From NCBI GenBank assembly GCA_020829485.1, contig JAIVFU010000043.1, positions 1 through 59,166 of the forward strand: a DNA stretch of 59,166 bases, written 5' to 3'. Below are positions 7,342-17,848 of the stretch, piece after piece. The position numbers and the translations under genes were made by a program. This DNA comes from Nostoc sp. CHAB 5834 (lineage in GTDB: Bacteria; Cyanobacteriota; Cyanobacteriia; Cyanobacteriales; Nostocaceae). A model generated the notes under the pieces. That model saw nothing but the letters and a program-made list of their open reading frames with translations. It was not told where the DNA came from and ran no database searches. The first letter of the stretch is position 1. The number at the start of each line of letters is the position of its first letter.

Positions 7342-9978
7342 TTAAAGCGTTGGTCGTTTACTTTCAAGGATTTCAGTTGCTTTCTGGGCAGAAAGTGGCC
7401 GGTAGAAAAAATAGCCCTGTACATCCTCACAATTAATAGATTTCAAGAACTCCAGTTCCTCTTTTTTTTCTACCCCTTCGGCTATCAACTTCAATCCCAA
7501 ACTGTGTCCCAAAGTAACTATCGCTTTGATAATATGAGCGACTTTGACATCCTGCGTCAAATATTGAATAAAAGATTTATCTATTTTCAGATTGTGGAGT
7601 GGCAAAAGCTGTAGACGCGAGAGCGAGGAATGACCAGTACCAAAGTCATCAATGGAGATGCAAACACCCATCTGCTGTAGCTGCTCTAACACCGTTCTGG
7701 TAAAATCTAAATCTTCAATAGCTGTGGTTTCCATAATTTCTAATTCTAAAAAGTGCGGTTCCAGACCCGTTTCTTCTAAAACTGTAGCTATAGTCTCCAT
7801 CAATTTGGGTTGGCGGAACTGCTTAAGAGAAAGATTGACAGCGATCGTTATGGGTGGCAATCCTGCATCTTGCCAAATTTTATTTTGAATACAGGCTGTC
7901 CGCAGCACCCATTCACCAATGGGGACAATTAATCCACTTTCTTCGACCAGGGGAATGAAAACACTAGGTGCGACCAATCCCATTTCTGGGTGCTGCCAAC
8001 GCAATAGAGCCTCCATACCAGTAATTTCTTCTGTGGCAATGTTTACACGAGGCTGATAATACAGCGTAAATTCATTGCGTTCTAGGGCATAGCGCAAGCT
8101 CTTTTCTAAAGTCAGGAGTTCAGGATTTTTCGCACTTAGGGAAACGCTGTAAAATTGGTAGTTATTGCGCCCTTTGTCTTTGGCATAGTACAAAGCGGCA
8201 TCTGCGTGCTGGATTAGTGTTTCGGCATCAGGACTGTTGTTATCAAGCAACGCAATACCGAGGCTGGCAGTCACATAAAGTTCATGCCCTTGGAGATGGA
8301 AAGCATCCTCCAATGCTTGCAATATTCTATAGGCTACCAGTGTTACCTCTTCAGTATCATTGACTCGCGGGAGTAAGATAGTGAACTCATCACCTCCCCA
8401 ACGGGCTATAGTGTCTCCGCCTCTGAGTGAGTCTTGTAATCTTTGAGCGACCCTTTGTAACAATTGATCTCCCAGAGTGTGCCCCAGAGTGTCATTAATC
8501 ACCTTGAAGCGATCCAGGTCGAGGAAGATCACAGCTAAACTTTCACCATTGCGAGTGGCGTTGGGGAGAGTTTTATTAAGCAGCTCATAAAATAGTAGGC
8601 GATTAGGCAACCCTGTCAATATGTCATGTAAGGCTTGATAGCGAATCTTTTCTTCTACTTGCTGACGCTGCCGCGCCCCAATAATACTGGCAGCCATCGT
8701 CAAAAGGGTAGATTCTTCGTGCTTTGACCAATGACGCTCAAAGGTGCAGTCTGCCAAGCCAAGGTACCCCCACAACTCATTCTCCAAGCAAAGAGGTACC
8801 AGGAGAAGGGATTGAATGCCATCTCTAATCAGGAATTCTTGTTCGGCGGCAGGAAATTCTTGGGTGAGTCCGCTAATCGACTTGCCGCTAGAGAGAACAG
8901 CGTACCAACGAGCTAATCCAGAACCTTGATAAGGCTGATTCTGCCAATATTCGTAAGTAGATTCAATAGAAGAATGTGTCCATTCAAACCGCAGGCTGAC
9001 TACTATTTTTCCTGTAGCAGGATGGGGATGGTTCTGAAAGAGATAAGCCCGATCGGCTTTGGCAGCTTCACCCAATACAGCTAAAGCTAGATCAATACCA
9101 GTTTCGTAATTCATTTCCCCAAGCAAATAATTGGCAGCTTCTGCAACAGCTTGTAGCAAGCGATCGCGCTGACGTAGTTCAGCTGTGGCTTGTTTTTGCT
9201 CTGTAATATCCCTAATAATAAAAGTTCTAATTAAATCACTCTCAGGAAGGTAGAGAACGGATTGCTCAAAAACTTCTGTACCTACTTCCACCTCCCGCAC
9301 AAAAGAATTTTTTTCTAGATTCTTAACTGTACTCAGGAGTCCTGTTAAAATCGGGTGTTTTATTCCAATTTCCCTAAGTTTGGGAAACTTGAGAGCTGCG
9401 GCTGGATTAAGATAAGTAACTGTTCCCTCGAAATCCATCTCAATAATTGGATTGGGAATGAGTTCAGGGAAGGATGCTAGGCGAGCGAGGGCAGACTCAC
9501 TGGCTACTTCAAAGCTGGGATCGATAGCTAAGGTTTGAAAAGGATTGGCAGGGCTGCCTTGCCCTGAGAGGAAACCAGATAAGTCTTCAACATTAAAAGA
9601 TTCAGAAAATGCTTCTTCTGAAATGTTGGAAATAGCATAATATTTAGCTTGAGCTTGATTACTGCCAAAGGCAATGACATCTCCATTTCTGAGATTATGT
9701 GAGAAGCATTTAGTGCCATTAACAAATAAGCCATTAGTACTCCCTTTTCCCTTATAGTTGCCATCAATAATCTGGAAGCCATATTGATCAATCTCTGGAA
9801 CAGTTACTCGCAATAAAATTGCATGTTGCATTGATACTGACCGGGAAGACAAGATAATAGTGTTTGCGGGATGCCGCCCCAGAGAATAAGTAGTCTCTCG
9901 CAAGGGGACAGTTCGCCGACCTTGCAGGTCTTGGATGACCAACAGATGGCGTATTTTTTCCCGCTCGTTTCCTAGCAT
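7342..9978 (-). CDS. FHA-PAS-GAF-GGDEF-EAL cyclic-di-GMP signalling protein
   Basis: An 878-residue cytosolic multidomain protein. In order it has an FHA domain (about 25-110, SLGRHPANTIIL and STNGLFVNG), a PAS domain (about 160-265), a GAF domain (about 285-435), a GGDEF domain with an intact RWGGDEF signature (about 450-605) and an EAL domain (about 625-870). The EAL domain shows MEALLRW, ELEIMET, SIDDFGTGHSSL, LKIDKSF and AEGVE, so both synthase and phosphodiesterase signatures look complete. The FHA domain would bind a phosphothreonine peptide, linking Ser/Thr kinase signalling to c-di-GMP turnover (inference). The start ATG at 9978 is preceded by TGAGGAAC. The gene is single. Confidence 0.93.
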   Translation of the reverse strand: MLGNEREKIRHLLVIQDLQGRRTVPLRETTYSLGRHPANTIILSSRSVSMQHAILLRVTVPEIDQYGFQIIDGNYKGKGSTNGLFVNGTKCFSHNLRNGDVIAFGSNQAQAKYYAISNISEEAFSESFNVEDLSGFLSGQGSPANPFQTLAIDPSFEVASESALARLASFPELIPNPIIEMDFEGTVTYLNPAAALKFPKLREIGIKHPILTGLLSTVKNLEKNSFVREVEVGTEVFEQSVLYLPESDLIRTFIIRDITEQKQATAELRQRDRLLQAVAEAANYLLGEMNYETGIDLALAVLGEAAKADRAYLFQNHPHPATGKIVVSLRFEWTHSSIESTYEYWQNQPYQGSGLARWYAVLSSGKSISGLTQEFPAAEQEFLIRDGIQSLLLVPLCLENELWGYLGLADCTFERHWSKHEESTLLTMAASIIGARQRQQVEEKIRYQALHDILTGLPNRLLFYELLNKTLPNATRNGESLAVIFLDLDRFKVINDTLGHTLGDQLLQRVAQRLQDSLRGGDTIARWGGDEFTILLPRVNDTEEVTLVAYRILQALEDAFHLQGHELYVTASLGIALLDNNSPDAETLIQHADAALYYAKDKGRNNYQFYSVSLSAKNPELLTLEKSLRYALERNEFTLYYQPRVNIATEEITGMEALLRWQHPEMGLVAPSVFIPLVEESGLIVPIGEWVLRTACIQNKIWQDAGLPPITIAVNLSLKQFRQPKLMETIATVLEETGLEPHFLELEIMETTAIEDLDFTRTVLEQLQQMGVCISIDDFGTGHSSLSRLQLLPLHNLKIDKSFIQYLTQDVKVAHIIKAIVTLGHSLGLKLIAEGVEKKEELEFLKSINCEDVQGYFFYRPLSAQKATEILESKRPTL

Positions 9979-10434
9979 GGCTGTTCCTCAAATTCTCATA
10001 TTTTTATGTCTTAGTCTGAAAAATCCTACTCCCACAAGTTCTAATACCTAATGAGATGGCTAATTGTTCAATCAGTTTTATGATAGAAGTTATAGCTGTT
10101 TTCTTTACTCATACATAAGTTATAAACTTTCCCCCTTCGTCCATATCATCTAACCTTGTCTTTCTTAGGATACCCAGAATAAAATAAAATACTGAATAGA
10201 ATACATGGTATATTTGCGGATTTTCATTCTGAGTGGTGAGGAAACTCTGAATTAAATAACGGGTTGATTTTTATTTTTTAATCAGTCAAATAGTTCTGTT
10301 TTACGGAATTTTGCAAAATATAGCAATCCGATTTGATTTGGTGCGCGTTCGCGTTGGCACAGCCTATCGTAGAGAAGAAGATTGACATCCTCTCATCGCT
10401 AACCCTGATGGGTGTAGCCGGAGATTCCTAAATT
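9979..10434. other. Gene-free interval
   Basis: About 455 bp between the GGDEF-EAL gene and the end of the outer-membrane transporter gene. It is AT-rich, with a HIP-like dispersed fragment around 10340-10380 (GCGCGTTCGCGTTGGCAC). It should hold the promoter of the GGDEF-EAL gene, but no box stands out. Confidence 0.4.
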
Positions 10435-12240
10435 TTAAAAAGGATTATAAAATAAACTAAAATACAGTCCGTTTTCTTGTAATGTTTTATCATTCGAGTT
10501 AACAGATACTAAAGGAATGCCCCAGTCAAGACGAACGGTAAAGCGATCGCCTTGTGACCAACGCAACCCCAGACCAACAGCAGCTAGAGTATTAGGGTCG
10601 GGATTGTTTGCACCAGAACTGTTCCAGCCAACACCAAAATCCACAAACGGGACAACCTGTAACGTGCTATCTATCTGGGGTAAGCGCAGAATCGGTACTT
10701 GAACTTCCGTAGAAACAAAAGTGCCATTATCCGTTAGTAGGTAATCTTGACGATAGCCTCGAACGCTATCCTGCCCACCTAAGCCAATTTGCTCTATAGG
10801 TAAGAGTGTTCTGGATGCTAGTTGTGTATTTAAACGAAATAAAAGTAAAGTTTCAGGAGCTAAAAGGCGTACCCACTGCGCTTGTCCTTGCCAAGCAAAA
10901 AAACGGCTATCGGGAGGATTTTGATTAACCGTGGCATTCAACACATCTAGACCCAAACTGAATTGAGAGCGTAGGGCGATGACTTCACGGCTGTTACGAC
11001 TCGTCCATTCTTGAAAAAATCGTAAGGCAGATACCCTGGTGCGTCCCTGTTCATCAGCACCAGGTGAAATTAGAGAGGGAGGAAACCCTCCTTCGCTCTC
11101 TTTTTGTAGTTTCCACGAGATATCACTTTCGCGTCGAGAAGCTGTTAACCCAAGAGCGAATTCTTGTGTAGGAGTTTGGACTATAGGCTGACGAAATGTC
11201 AATTCGTAGTAGCGAGATGCCGATTCGATATCTAAAGATTTGAAATCAGATTCAATGACATTACTCGACGTAGTGCCGTAGTTGAAGGAAAGCGTTCCGT
11301 TGCGGGGATTGAGAGGCAATGTGTAACTAGCGTCAAAGGAGTTGCTGCCATCAGTGTTGGTGTATCCTAAACTCAGACTATCTCCAAATCCAAGTAAGTT
11401 GGCTTCATTCAATCGTAATCCACGGCGGAAAGTGCCAACACTAGGCGATCGCCCATTATCAAGAACTATTGGGCTACTAAAGGTTTTAGCCTCGCTGATA
11501 TTGACTTCTAAGAGACTTGTACCACTCCGTGATCCTGCTGATAGTTCAGCAGAGACGTTTTGAATCAAAGGATTAAGTTGCAAAAGTTGCAATGCCTCTA
11601 GTAGACGTTGCCGATTCAGAGGTGCTGATGTAGCTATTGCTAGTCGGCTGCGGACATAATTCGGATTCAACCGCCGAGTTCCAGTTACCTTGATATCTTC
11701 TAATTTACCTTCGACCACCTGAATTTTTACAACACCGGATTGGATTGTTTGGGGCGGGATATAAGCACCAGAAGTAATGTAACCATTTTGGACGTATAAA
11801 TCAGTAATTTTAGAACGTGCTTGATACACTTGAGTCAGTGAGATCGGTCGTTTGGTAAATTCAGCAGTGGCGAGGGCTAACTCTTGGGGACTGAAGACTG
11901 TGCTACCAACAACTTCAAACCGTTCAACAACAATATTTTGAGGAAAGTTGCCAGGGAGTGGTTCCTCAGGTGTGAGAGTTGGGGCAGAGGGTGGAAATAG
12001 TTCTGCTGGTGGGGGAAGTGGTTGTGGTAGTTCAGGTGAGGGAACTGGCGAAGGTAAGGCTGGTTGCACATCCTGTGGTGGTGGGAGTTGTTGTTGTGAC
12101 AGGATGAAATTACTAGCTGGTAATTGTGTAGTATCAACAGCCTGAGCTTTCAGTGGACTAGAAGTTATGCTGCCAAGTAATAGAAGCATACTCAGTGGTA
12201 AGCAGGACAATATAAGATTTTGAGGATATTTATCAATCAT
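10435..12240 (-). CDS. ShlB/FhaC-type two-partner secretion outer-membrane transporter
   Basis: A 601-residue Omp85-superfamily TpsB protein. It has a signal peptide (about 1-33, LILSCLPLSMLLLLGSI and a KAQA cut site), a proline-rich linker (about 50-98), a POTRA domain (about 104-180, VVERFEVVGSTVFSPQEL), a second POTRA-like region to about 260, then a beta-barrel. The barrel contains IGLGGQDSVRGYRQDYLL, where VRGY is the lid-loop signature, and ends in phenylalanine (FSLFYNPF), as outer-membrane proteins do. It would export a large TpsA exoprotein. No TpsA gene lies in the window, so the partner is encoded elsewhere or lost. Confidence 0.92.
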   Translation of the reverse strand: MIDKYPQNLILSCLPLSMLLLLGSITSSPLKAQAVDTTQLPASNFILSQQQLPPPQDVQPALPSPVPSPELPQPLPPPAELFPPSAPTLTPEEPLPGNFPQNIVVERFEVVGSTVFSPQELALATAEFTKRPISLTQVYQARSKITDLYVQNGYITSGAYIPPQTIQSGVVKIQVVEGKLEDIKVTGTRRLNPNYVRSRLAIATSAPLNRQRLLEALQLLQLNPLIQNVSAELSAGSRSGTSLLEVNISEAKTFSSPIVLDNGRSPSVGTFRRGLRLNEANLLGFGDSLSLGYTNTDGSNSFDASYTLPLNPRNGTLSFNYGTTSSNVIESDFKSLDIESASRYYELTFRQPIVQTPTQEFALGLTASRRESDISWKLQKESEGGFPPSLISPGADEQGRTRVSALRFFQEWTSRNSREVIALRSQFSLGLDVLNATVNQNPPDSRFFAWQGQAQWVRLLAPETLLLFRLNTQLASRTLLPIEQIGLGGQDSVRGYRQDYLLTDNGTFVSTEVQVPILRLPQIDSTLQVVPFVDFGVGWNSSGANNPDPNTLAAVGLGLRWSQGDRFTVRLDWGIPLVSVNSNDKTLQENGLYFSLFYNPF

Positions 12241-12753
12241 TGCACCGGACTATTTTTTGTTAGAAATTATGGGATTATTCGAGGACTGTTTCAGATGTGA
12301 ATCTTACTTCATCTTTTGTCACTAAAGTTGATATTTTGGGCAAATCTCAATTTAAAACCTAAATCAACTGGTTATTATGATGTCCGCCCAATCACCCATA
12401 ATAAAAAGTTTGTAGTGGGGACTAAAGTCCTTACTACGAAAATTTCTTATTCAGCTTGATTAACCGGATATGATATTATTGCAGACTTAAAAACATTGAT
12501 GGTGTTCGAGCTGCATAAGCAAGCAGATATATTGGAATTATCTGTTGCTGTGGTAGTACGGCGTAAATCCACCTACTAAGCTGATGTGCAGCTAAATTGT
12601 ATAACACGAAAACGTAAAATTATTGTAGTGCGGGCAACATGAGCGCATCGCATATACAAATTAAATACGCAACAGCTTATCTCAATTAACAAGACTTGGG
12701 GCAAAATCTCCTTGTTAAAAGTAGGCAAACTTGCGTTTTATTATGGTTTAGAG
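12241..12753. other. Gene-free interval with repeat DNA
   Basis: Holds a GTAGT-type foldback (12406-12441) and an end fragment of the TAAGCTG element family (AACAGCTTATCTC, around 12668). No reading frame with a ribosome site was seen. Confidence 0.4.
12406..12441. repeat. GTAGT-type foldback repeat
   Basis: AAGTTTGTAGTGGGGACT followed directly by AAAGTCCTTACTACGAAAA. This is a shorter relative of the foldback at 7251-7311, sharing the arms AAGTTTGTAGT and AAAGTCCTTACTACGAA. Confidence 0.55.
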
Positions 12754-14520
12754 TTACTGCATATCCCTTTGCTGAAACATTCCCATCAATTTACGTTTAC
12801 GGGCGTGGGTTTGCATCAAGTTTTGGCGATAGCTTAACCAGTCAGCTTTCTTTCCAGATTCCAAGTAGGCATTACGCACCTTTTTCAACCATTCAACTGC
12901 GTAGTAGTAGTACTCGGCTTTACCAGCATCCATAATCTTTTCGGCACGGCGACGAGCATTAGCAATCACCCAACTAGGATTATGAGGGATAGCAGCATCT
13001 ATGACTCGGTGAATCAACTCTGAATAATTAGAACTGAGTTCACTAGCGATCGCAATTGCATCATCAATTAGCCCCTCATGCAAGAATATATCCACCTTGG
13101 CTGATTCTGTTCCTCCACCACTAACAGTACGAATAATTCTCAACAGGTCTGTTTTGACAGTTTCCCAATTTTCACCAGCCAATTCTGCCATCTTTTGGTA
13201 GTCAAAAAAGGAGGGCTTTACTTGAAAAGCCGCCTTGATTGCTAATAAAGCAGCTTCACTATCGCCTAACTCAATAGCCAAATCACTTGTCCAAATTCCC
13301 AATTCATACTGACACTTACCCGGTAAATTTAATCCACTTTGAGCTATATTTAGTGCTTGCTGTAATGCCCCTTGAGAGCTGAGTGTTTTCGCTAGGGTAA
13401 AAGCCTCTTCCATTGAGTTCATCTGGGTTTGAGCAGCATCAATTGCTTCTTCTACCCTGCCTAAACGCCCTAGCACTGTCAAATACTGCTGGGTTTGCCC
13501 TTCCGCTTTTGCTAAATATAAGTATTCTTGATAACGTTCCTGACGTTCGAGGATTTTTAGGCGAATTAGTGCCAAATCATCCGCGTAGTCTGGCACGTCT
13601 TCTTCCCAAGCTCCCCTTTCGCTAATATTACCTTCGAGAACTTGCACCAGTGGTGGATAATCCCAACCTTGGCGTAAAGCCTCCATAATCATGCCAAAAT
13701 CAACATTCCACTCATCTTGCCAGCCTTCCAAATTTATTTGAATGTCAACTTTTTCTTCTGGGGTGAGTTCAGCACTGAGAATTGCTTCACACCAAGCGTT
13801 ATTTAATTCCCCGATAAGTTCATCATTTTCGGCACCGTATTCTGCAACATCATCCCAATTTTCCACACAGGTAGAGGTAATCGCTTCTAAAATAGCGATC
13901 GCATTTTCACCCTCTCCCCGTTCGCTAAAATCTACCGCAGTTTGCACCACACTTAGCAATTCTTCACCAATTGGATCTTCTTCGCACCCTTCCTCAAAGT
14001 AGCGCACGGTATCCTTGAGAATCTGCCGCACTTGCCGCCGAAAGGGAGCCGGATCAATAGTAAAGGGTTTTGTAGTTGTTTGCTTGTCAGTAGGATTGGT
14101 CATCCAACTTACATGGCGATCAATCGCCTCAATTAGTGGTGGGTGTTCTGTTACCAACTCTTGCAGCAATCTTTGGGTTTGGATATGATTTAGGCGATTA
14201 AGTAGTTCTTCTAGGGTGGGGCGTTGCTCAATGTTTTCTGGGTTACGCGCACAGACAAGCATCGTCGCTACAATATGTTTGCACCACCCGTCAAAGTTGT
14301 AGGCACAGGTGCAGTTTGCTGAGATTAACCCACTGCTATCGAAACTGAGATTGACATGATAAGGTCTAGCTTCAGTCCCTGCAACTTCAGCCTGAAGCAA
14401 ATCGCCACGTTGGGTAACTGTATTGACAGCACCAGCCTCATAGTATGCCTCGCCGCGTTGGAAAGATTTGGCGTTGGCATGACGGCGGATAGTAAATTCG
14501 CTAATTTGGGGAATGGACAT
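12754..14520 (-). CDS. SWIM zinc-finger protein with helical repeats
   Basis: A 588-residue protein. The SWIM zinc finger lies at about residues 63-85 (ANCTCAYNFDGWCKHIVATML), with the CxC...CxH ligand pattern. The rest is a long alpha-helical, TPR-like region rich in Leu, Ala and Glu. SWIM proteins bind DNA or protein, and in bacteria they often neighbour SNF2 helicases, but none is in the window. The function is unknown. The ATG at 14520 begins MSIPQISEFTIRRHANAKSF, a usual start for this family. Confidence 0.85.
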   Translation of the reverse strand: MSIPQISEFTIRRHANAKSFQRGEAYYEAGAVNTVTQRGDLLQAEVAGTEARPYHVNLSFDSSGLISANCTCAYNFDGWCKHIVATMLVCARNPENIEQRPTLEELLNRLNHIQTQRLLQELVTEHPPLIEAIDRHVSWMTNPTDKQTTTKPFTIDPAPFRRQVRQILKDTVRYFEEGCEEDPIGEELLSVVQTAVDFSERGEGENAIAILEAITSTCVENWDDVAEYGAENDELIGELNNAWCEAILSAELTPEEKVDIQINLEGWQDEWNVDFGMIMEALRQGWDYPPLVQVLEGNISERGAWEEDVPDYADDLALIRLKILERQERYQEYLYLAKAEGQTQQYLTVLGRLGRVEEAIDAAQTQMNSMEEAFTLAKTLSSQGALQQALNIAQSGLNLPGKCQYELGIWTSDLAIELGDSEAALLAIKAAFQVKPSFFDYQKMAELAGENWETVKTDLLRIIRTVSGGGTESAKVDIFLHEGLIDDAIAIASELSSNYSELIHRVIDAAIPHNPSWVIANARRRAEKIMDAGKAEYYYYAVEWLKKVRNAYLESGKKADWLSYRQNLMQTHARKRKLMGMFQQRDMQ

Positions 14521-14968
14521 CGAGCGATCGCCTGCGTAAATCTTCTGGATGAATCCTAAATCCAGCTTAGTGTTAGGCTAACGCGCTGTAAAGAAAAAGG
14601 TGTGGGGAATGGGGAATAGGGAGTGGGGAGTGGGGAGTCTGGTTCTTCTATTCATTAACTAGTTCAGAACTGGGAATCAGCTTCACTATCAGGCAAATAA
14701 TCACCTAATTTATTGTCGCTTTTCTTGGAAAACCAACCCATATAATGAAAACATCCATAATTTTCGCCAGAAGTGAGTGAATCATAATTTGAGTTAGCAA
14801 CACCCGAACCTGAAATCAGTGAACAGTCAACAGTAAACAGTCCTGATAGAGTATGGTGAGGGATTTAGAGTTCAGCGATAAAACTGATAACTGAATAACT
14901 GTTAAAGGGGTTGCGCTGATTGTCGGTCAAGTTGAGAATAAATAGGCGAAGCACACGGGGAAACTAAC
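14521..14968. other. Gene-free interval with short tandem repeats
   Basis: Contains a G-rich array of GGGGAAT/GGGGAGT units at about 14601-14640 and degenerate AACAGT units at about 14820-14845. Both are STRR-like arrays. It must also carry the promoter of lpdA, but I could not identify it. Confidence 0.45.
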
Positions 14969-16393
14969 GTGAGTCAAGGATTTGATTACGATTTAGTAAT
15001 TATCGGCGCTGGTGTAGGCGGACATGGCGCAGCCTTACACGCCGTAAGTTGCGGTTTGAAAACAGCGATTATTGAAGCTGCTGATATGGGAGGAACCTGT
15101 GTTAATCGGGGCTGTATTCCTTCTAAGGCGTTGCTGGCAGCATCTGGACGTGTGCGGGAGTTACGCAATGCCCACCACCTGAAGTCACTGGGAATTCAAA
15201 TTGGTAGCGTGGAATTTGATCGTGAAGCGATCGCTAATCATGCTAATAATCTCGTCTCAAAAATTCAAGGCGACTTAACCAACAGCCTCAAACGTCTAAA
15301 AGTCGATATTATCAACGGTTGGGGAAAAATCGCTGGGGCGCAAAAAGTCTCTGTTACCGGAGACGGCGGTGAAAAAACCATCACAGCCAAAGACATCATC
15401 CTTTCCCCTGGTTCAATTCCTTTTGTACCTCCAGGAATTGAAGTAGACGGCAAAACTGTCTTTACCAGCGATCAAGGCGTTAAGTTGGAGTCTCTACCAG
15501 ACTGGGTGGCAATTATTGGCAGTGGTTACATCGGCTTAGAATTTTCTGATATTTACTCAGCCTTGGGTTGCGAAATCACCTTGATTGAAGCCCTAGATCA
15601 GTTAATGCCAGGATTTGATCGAGATATTGCCAAACTTGCCGAACGGGTACTGATTACTCCCCGCGATATTGAAACGAAAGTGGGGATATACGCTAAAAAA
15701 GTCATCCCAGGTTCACCAGTGGTGATTGAATTAGCAGATTTCAAAACCAAAGAAGATGTAGATGTCATCGAAGTAGATGCTTGCTTGGTGGCTACAGGAC
15801 GCATCCCAGCGACCAAAAATCTTGGTTTGGAATCTGTGGGTGTAGAACTGGATCGGCGGAATTTTATCCCAGTTGACGATCGCATGGCAGTACTATCATC
15901 TGGTGAAGTAGTACCGCATTTGTGGGCAATTGGCGATGCTAATGGGAAGATGATGTTGGCACATGCGGCTTCTGCCCAAGGCATCATCGCCGTAGAAAAT
16001 ATAGTTGGGAGGGAAAGAATAGTAGACTATCGCAGTATCCCCGCGGCGGCGTTTACCCACCCAGAAGTTAGCTATGTGGGCTTAACAGAAACCGCAGCAA
16101 AGGAGTTAGGACAAACCGAAGGTTTTGAAATTGCCACAAGTCGGAGTTACTTCAAAGGGAATTCTAAAGCATTGGCAGAAAATGAAGCCGATGGTATTGC
16201 CAAGGTGATATATCGCAAAGACACCGGAGAAGTCTTGGGTGTTCATATTTTCGGACTACACGCCTCAGACTTAATTCATGAAGCGTCAGCTGCGATCGCA
16301 AACCGTCAATCTGTCCAAAGTCTCGCACATCTAGTTCACGCACACCCAACACTTTCGGAAGTGCTGGACGAAGCTTATAAACGAGCCATTTAG
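14969..16393 (+). CDS. lpdA: Dihydrolipoyl dehydrogenase
   Basis: The E3 flavoenzyme that reoxidises dihydrolipoamide in 2-oxoacid dehydrogenase complexes and the glycine cleavage system, making NADH. The 474-residue protein has the N-terminal FAD motif [13 protein letters not shown], the redox-active disulfide [16 protein letters not shown] (about residues 41-56), the NAD motif [15 protein letters not shown] (about 182-196), and the C-terminal [14 protein letters not shown] with the catalytic His-Glu pair. The start is GTG at 14969, giving [15 protein letters not shown]. It is followed by trpC, separated by a heptanucleotide array. Confidence 0.95.
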   Translation: MSQGFDYDLVIIGAGVGGHGAALHAVSCGLKTAIIEAADMGGTCVNRGCIPSKALLAASGRVRELRNAHHLKSLGIQIGSVEFDREAIANHANNLVSKIQGDLTNSLKRLKVDIINGWGKIAGAQKVSVTGDGGEKTITAKDIILSPGSIPFVPPGIEVDGKTVFTSDQGVKLESLPDWVAIIGSGYIGLEFSDIYSALGCEITLIEALDQLMPGFDRDIAKLAERVLITPRDIETKVGIYAKKVIPGSPVVIELADFKTKEDVDVIEVDACLVATGRIPATKNLGLESVGVELDRRNFIPVDDRMAVLSSGEVVPHLWAIGDANGKMMLAHAASAQGIIAVENIVGRERIVDYRSIPAAAFTHPEVSYVGLTETAAKELGQTEGFEIATSRSYFKGNSKALAENEADGIAKVIYRKDTGEVLGVHIFGLHASDLIHEASAAIANRQSVQSLAHLVHAHPTLSEVLDEAYKRAI

Positions 16394-16436
16394 TCATTTG
16401 TCCTCTGTCATTTGTCCTTTGTCAATAAACAAGGAC

Positions 16437-16568
16437 AAATGACCAATGCCCAATAATGACCAATGCCCAATGACCAATGACCAATGACCAATGACCAATG
16501 ACCAATGACCAATGACCAATGACCAATGACCAATGACCAATGACCAATGACCAATGACCAATGACAAA
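16437..16568. repeat. Heptanucleotide STRR array (TGACCAA) in the trpC leader
   Basis: Thirteen uninterrupted TGACCAA heptads run from 16471 to 16561, preceded by imperfect units (CAATGCC, CAATAATGAC) and followed by TGACAAA. This class of short tandemly repeated repetitive DNA is known from heterocystous cyanobacteria. The array fills most of the lpdA-trpC gap and ends about 9 bp before the trpC start codon. Copy-number change would therefore alter the trpC leader but no protein. Confidence 0.9.
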
Positions 16569-16570
16569 TT

Positions 16571-17461
16571 ATGCAAATCCGTCGCCGTTCACCTAACCCA
16601 GCTATTAATGTATCGATATTGCGTTATCAGGCTGTCGTGCCTGATGCCGCGCCAAACAACATCTTGGAGGAAATTGTTTGGCAGAAAGAAATAGAATATG
16701 ACCAAATGCGCGAAAAAGTTCCTTTGCAAGAATTACGGAAGCGCGTACTGACTGCGCCGCCAACCCGTGATTTTGTCGCCGCCTTACGCCAAGGTAAGAC
16801 TAAGCCAGCATTGATTGCCGAAGTTAAGAAAGCTTCACCTAGCAAAGGTGTTTTACGAGAAGATTTTGACCCAGTAGCGATCGCCCTATCTTATCAGCAA
16901 GGTGGCGCTAGTTGTCTTTCTGTGCTGACAGATATCAAGTTCTTTCAAGGTAGTTTTGACAACTTAGCCAAGGTTCGGGCTGCCGTAGATTTGCCCCTAC
17001 TGTGCAAAGAGTTTGTCGTTTATGCTTATCAGATATACTTGGCGCGGGTTCAGGGTGCAGATGCTATTTTGCTGATTGCGGCTATTTTGAGCGATCAAGA
17101 TTTGAAATACTTCCTTAAAATTGCTAACAATCTGAAAATGGCAACCTTGGTTGAAGTCCATAGTTTAGCAGAACTTGACCGTGTGTTAGCCCTAGATGGG
17201 GTGTCCTTAGTAGGAATAAATAATCGCAATTTGGAAGATTTCTCTGTTGACTTGCAAACTACTTGCCAACTTTTAGCTGCAAGAGGTAGCCAATTGCAGG
17301 AGAAAAACATCCTTGTTGTCAGCGAGTCAGGACTACACAACCCAGATGATCTGAGTATGGTACTGACAGCAGGTGCATCGGCTGTACTCATTGGAGAATC
17401 TTTGGTAAAACAACCAGATCCCGGCGCTGCGATCGCCCACATATTGCCGAGGAATTTCTGA
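16571..17461 (+). CDS. trpC: Indole-3-glycerol phosphate synthase TrpC
   Basis: Catalyses ring closure of the anthranilate-derived deoxyribulose phosphate to indole-3-glycerol phosphate, the fourth step of tryptophan synthesis. The 296-residue TIM-barrel has the longer cyanobacterial N-terminus ([20 protein letters not shown]). Active-site segments are [13 protein letters not shown] (about 76-88), [39 protein letters not shown] and [11 protein letters not shown], ending with [13 protein letters not shown]. The catalytic Lys and Glu positions are present. trpB lies about 2.2 kb downstream on the same strand but is not co-transcribed, because minus-strand genes lie between. Confidence 0.96.
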   Translation: MQIRRRSPNPAINVSILRYQAVVPDAAPNNILEEIVWQKEIEYDQMREKVPLQELRKRVLTAPPTRDFVAALRQGKTKPALIAEVKKASPSKGVLREDFDPVAIALSYQQGGASCLSVLTDIKFFQGSFDNLAKVRAAVDLPLLCKEFVVYAYQIYLARVQGADAILLIAAILSDQDLKYFLKIANNLKMATLVEVHSLAELDRVLALDGVSLVGINNRNLEDFSVDLQTTCQLLAARGSQLQEKNILVVSESGLHNPDDLSMVLTAGASAVLIGESLVKQPDPGAAIAHILPRNF

Positions 17462-17565
17462 CATAAACACCTCCCCTACGCCCCTTAGCATAAGGCAACT
17501 AACTGCATACAATAGTTGGTCAATTGGGTACACTATGCGTGGACACGCAGCACATTGTCATCAAG

Positions 17566-17705
17566 TAAGCTGTTACGCAAATAATATTGTACATTTACCT
17601 GATGACTGTTGACGGTTGACTGATGACCGATAACCGTCAACCGTCAACCGTCAACCGTCAACGATTATAAAGAATGTTTATATAATTTAGACGCATATCA
17701 GCTTA
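17566..17705. mobile_element. TAAGCTG-ended MITE-like element carrying a CCGTCAA array
   Basis: A 140-bp unit running from TAAGCTGTTACGCAAATAA to GACGCATATCAGCTTA. It is shared nearly base for base with 46983-47128. Its core holds GTTGACGGTTGACTG and four CCGTCAA heptads (17634-17661), which together fold into a hairpin. The ends are imperfect inverted repeats (TAAGCTG/CAGCTTA). No clear target duplication is visible. Confidence 0.75.
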
Positions 17706-17848
17706 TCATCATATCTTTGCCAAATCTTCATTGCTAATCAAATCAAAGCCATAAGCAACTAGTTATTTATTATGTAACAATTTATTGATAAAAGCTCAAC
17801 TCTGACTAATACAAAATCTCAAATATGAAATCAAAAATTAATTTCATG

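Noticed and set aside
11948..12145. Gly/Ser-rich frame opposite the outer-membrane transporter
   Set aside because: It is the antisense of the proline-rich linker of the real gene.
16437..16568. Heptad array considered as a CRISPR
   Set aside because: Seven-base units without spacers; no cas genes in the window.
16394..16576. Minus-strand open frame reading repeated LVIGHWS units
   Set aside because: It is only the translation of the TGACCAA heptad array, which has no stop on that strand.
17566..17705. Hairpin with CCGTCAA units considered as a trpC terminator or attenuator
   Set aside because: The same 140 bp occurs at 46983-47128 without a trp gene, so it is a mobile repeat, although it may terminate transcription incidentally.
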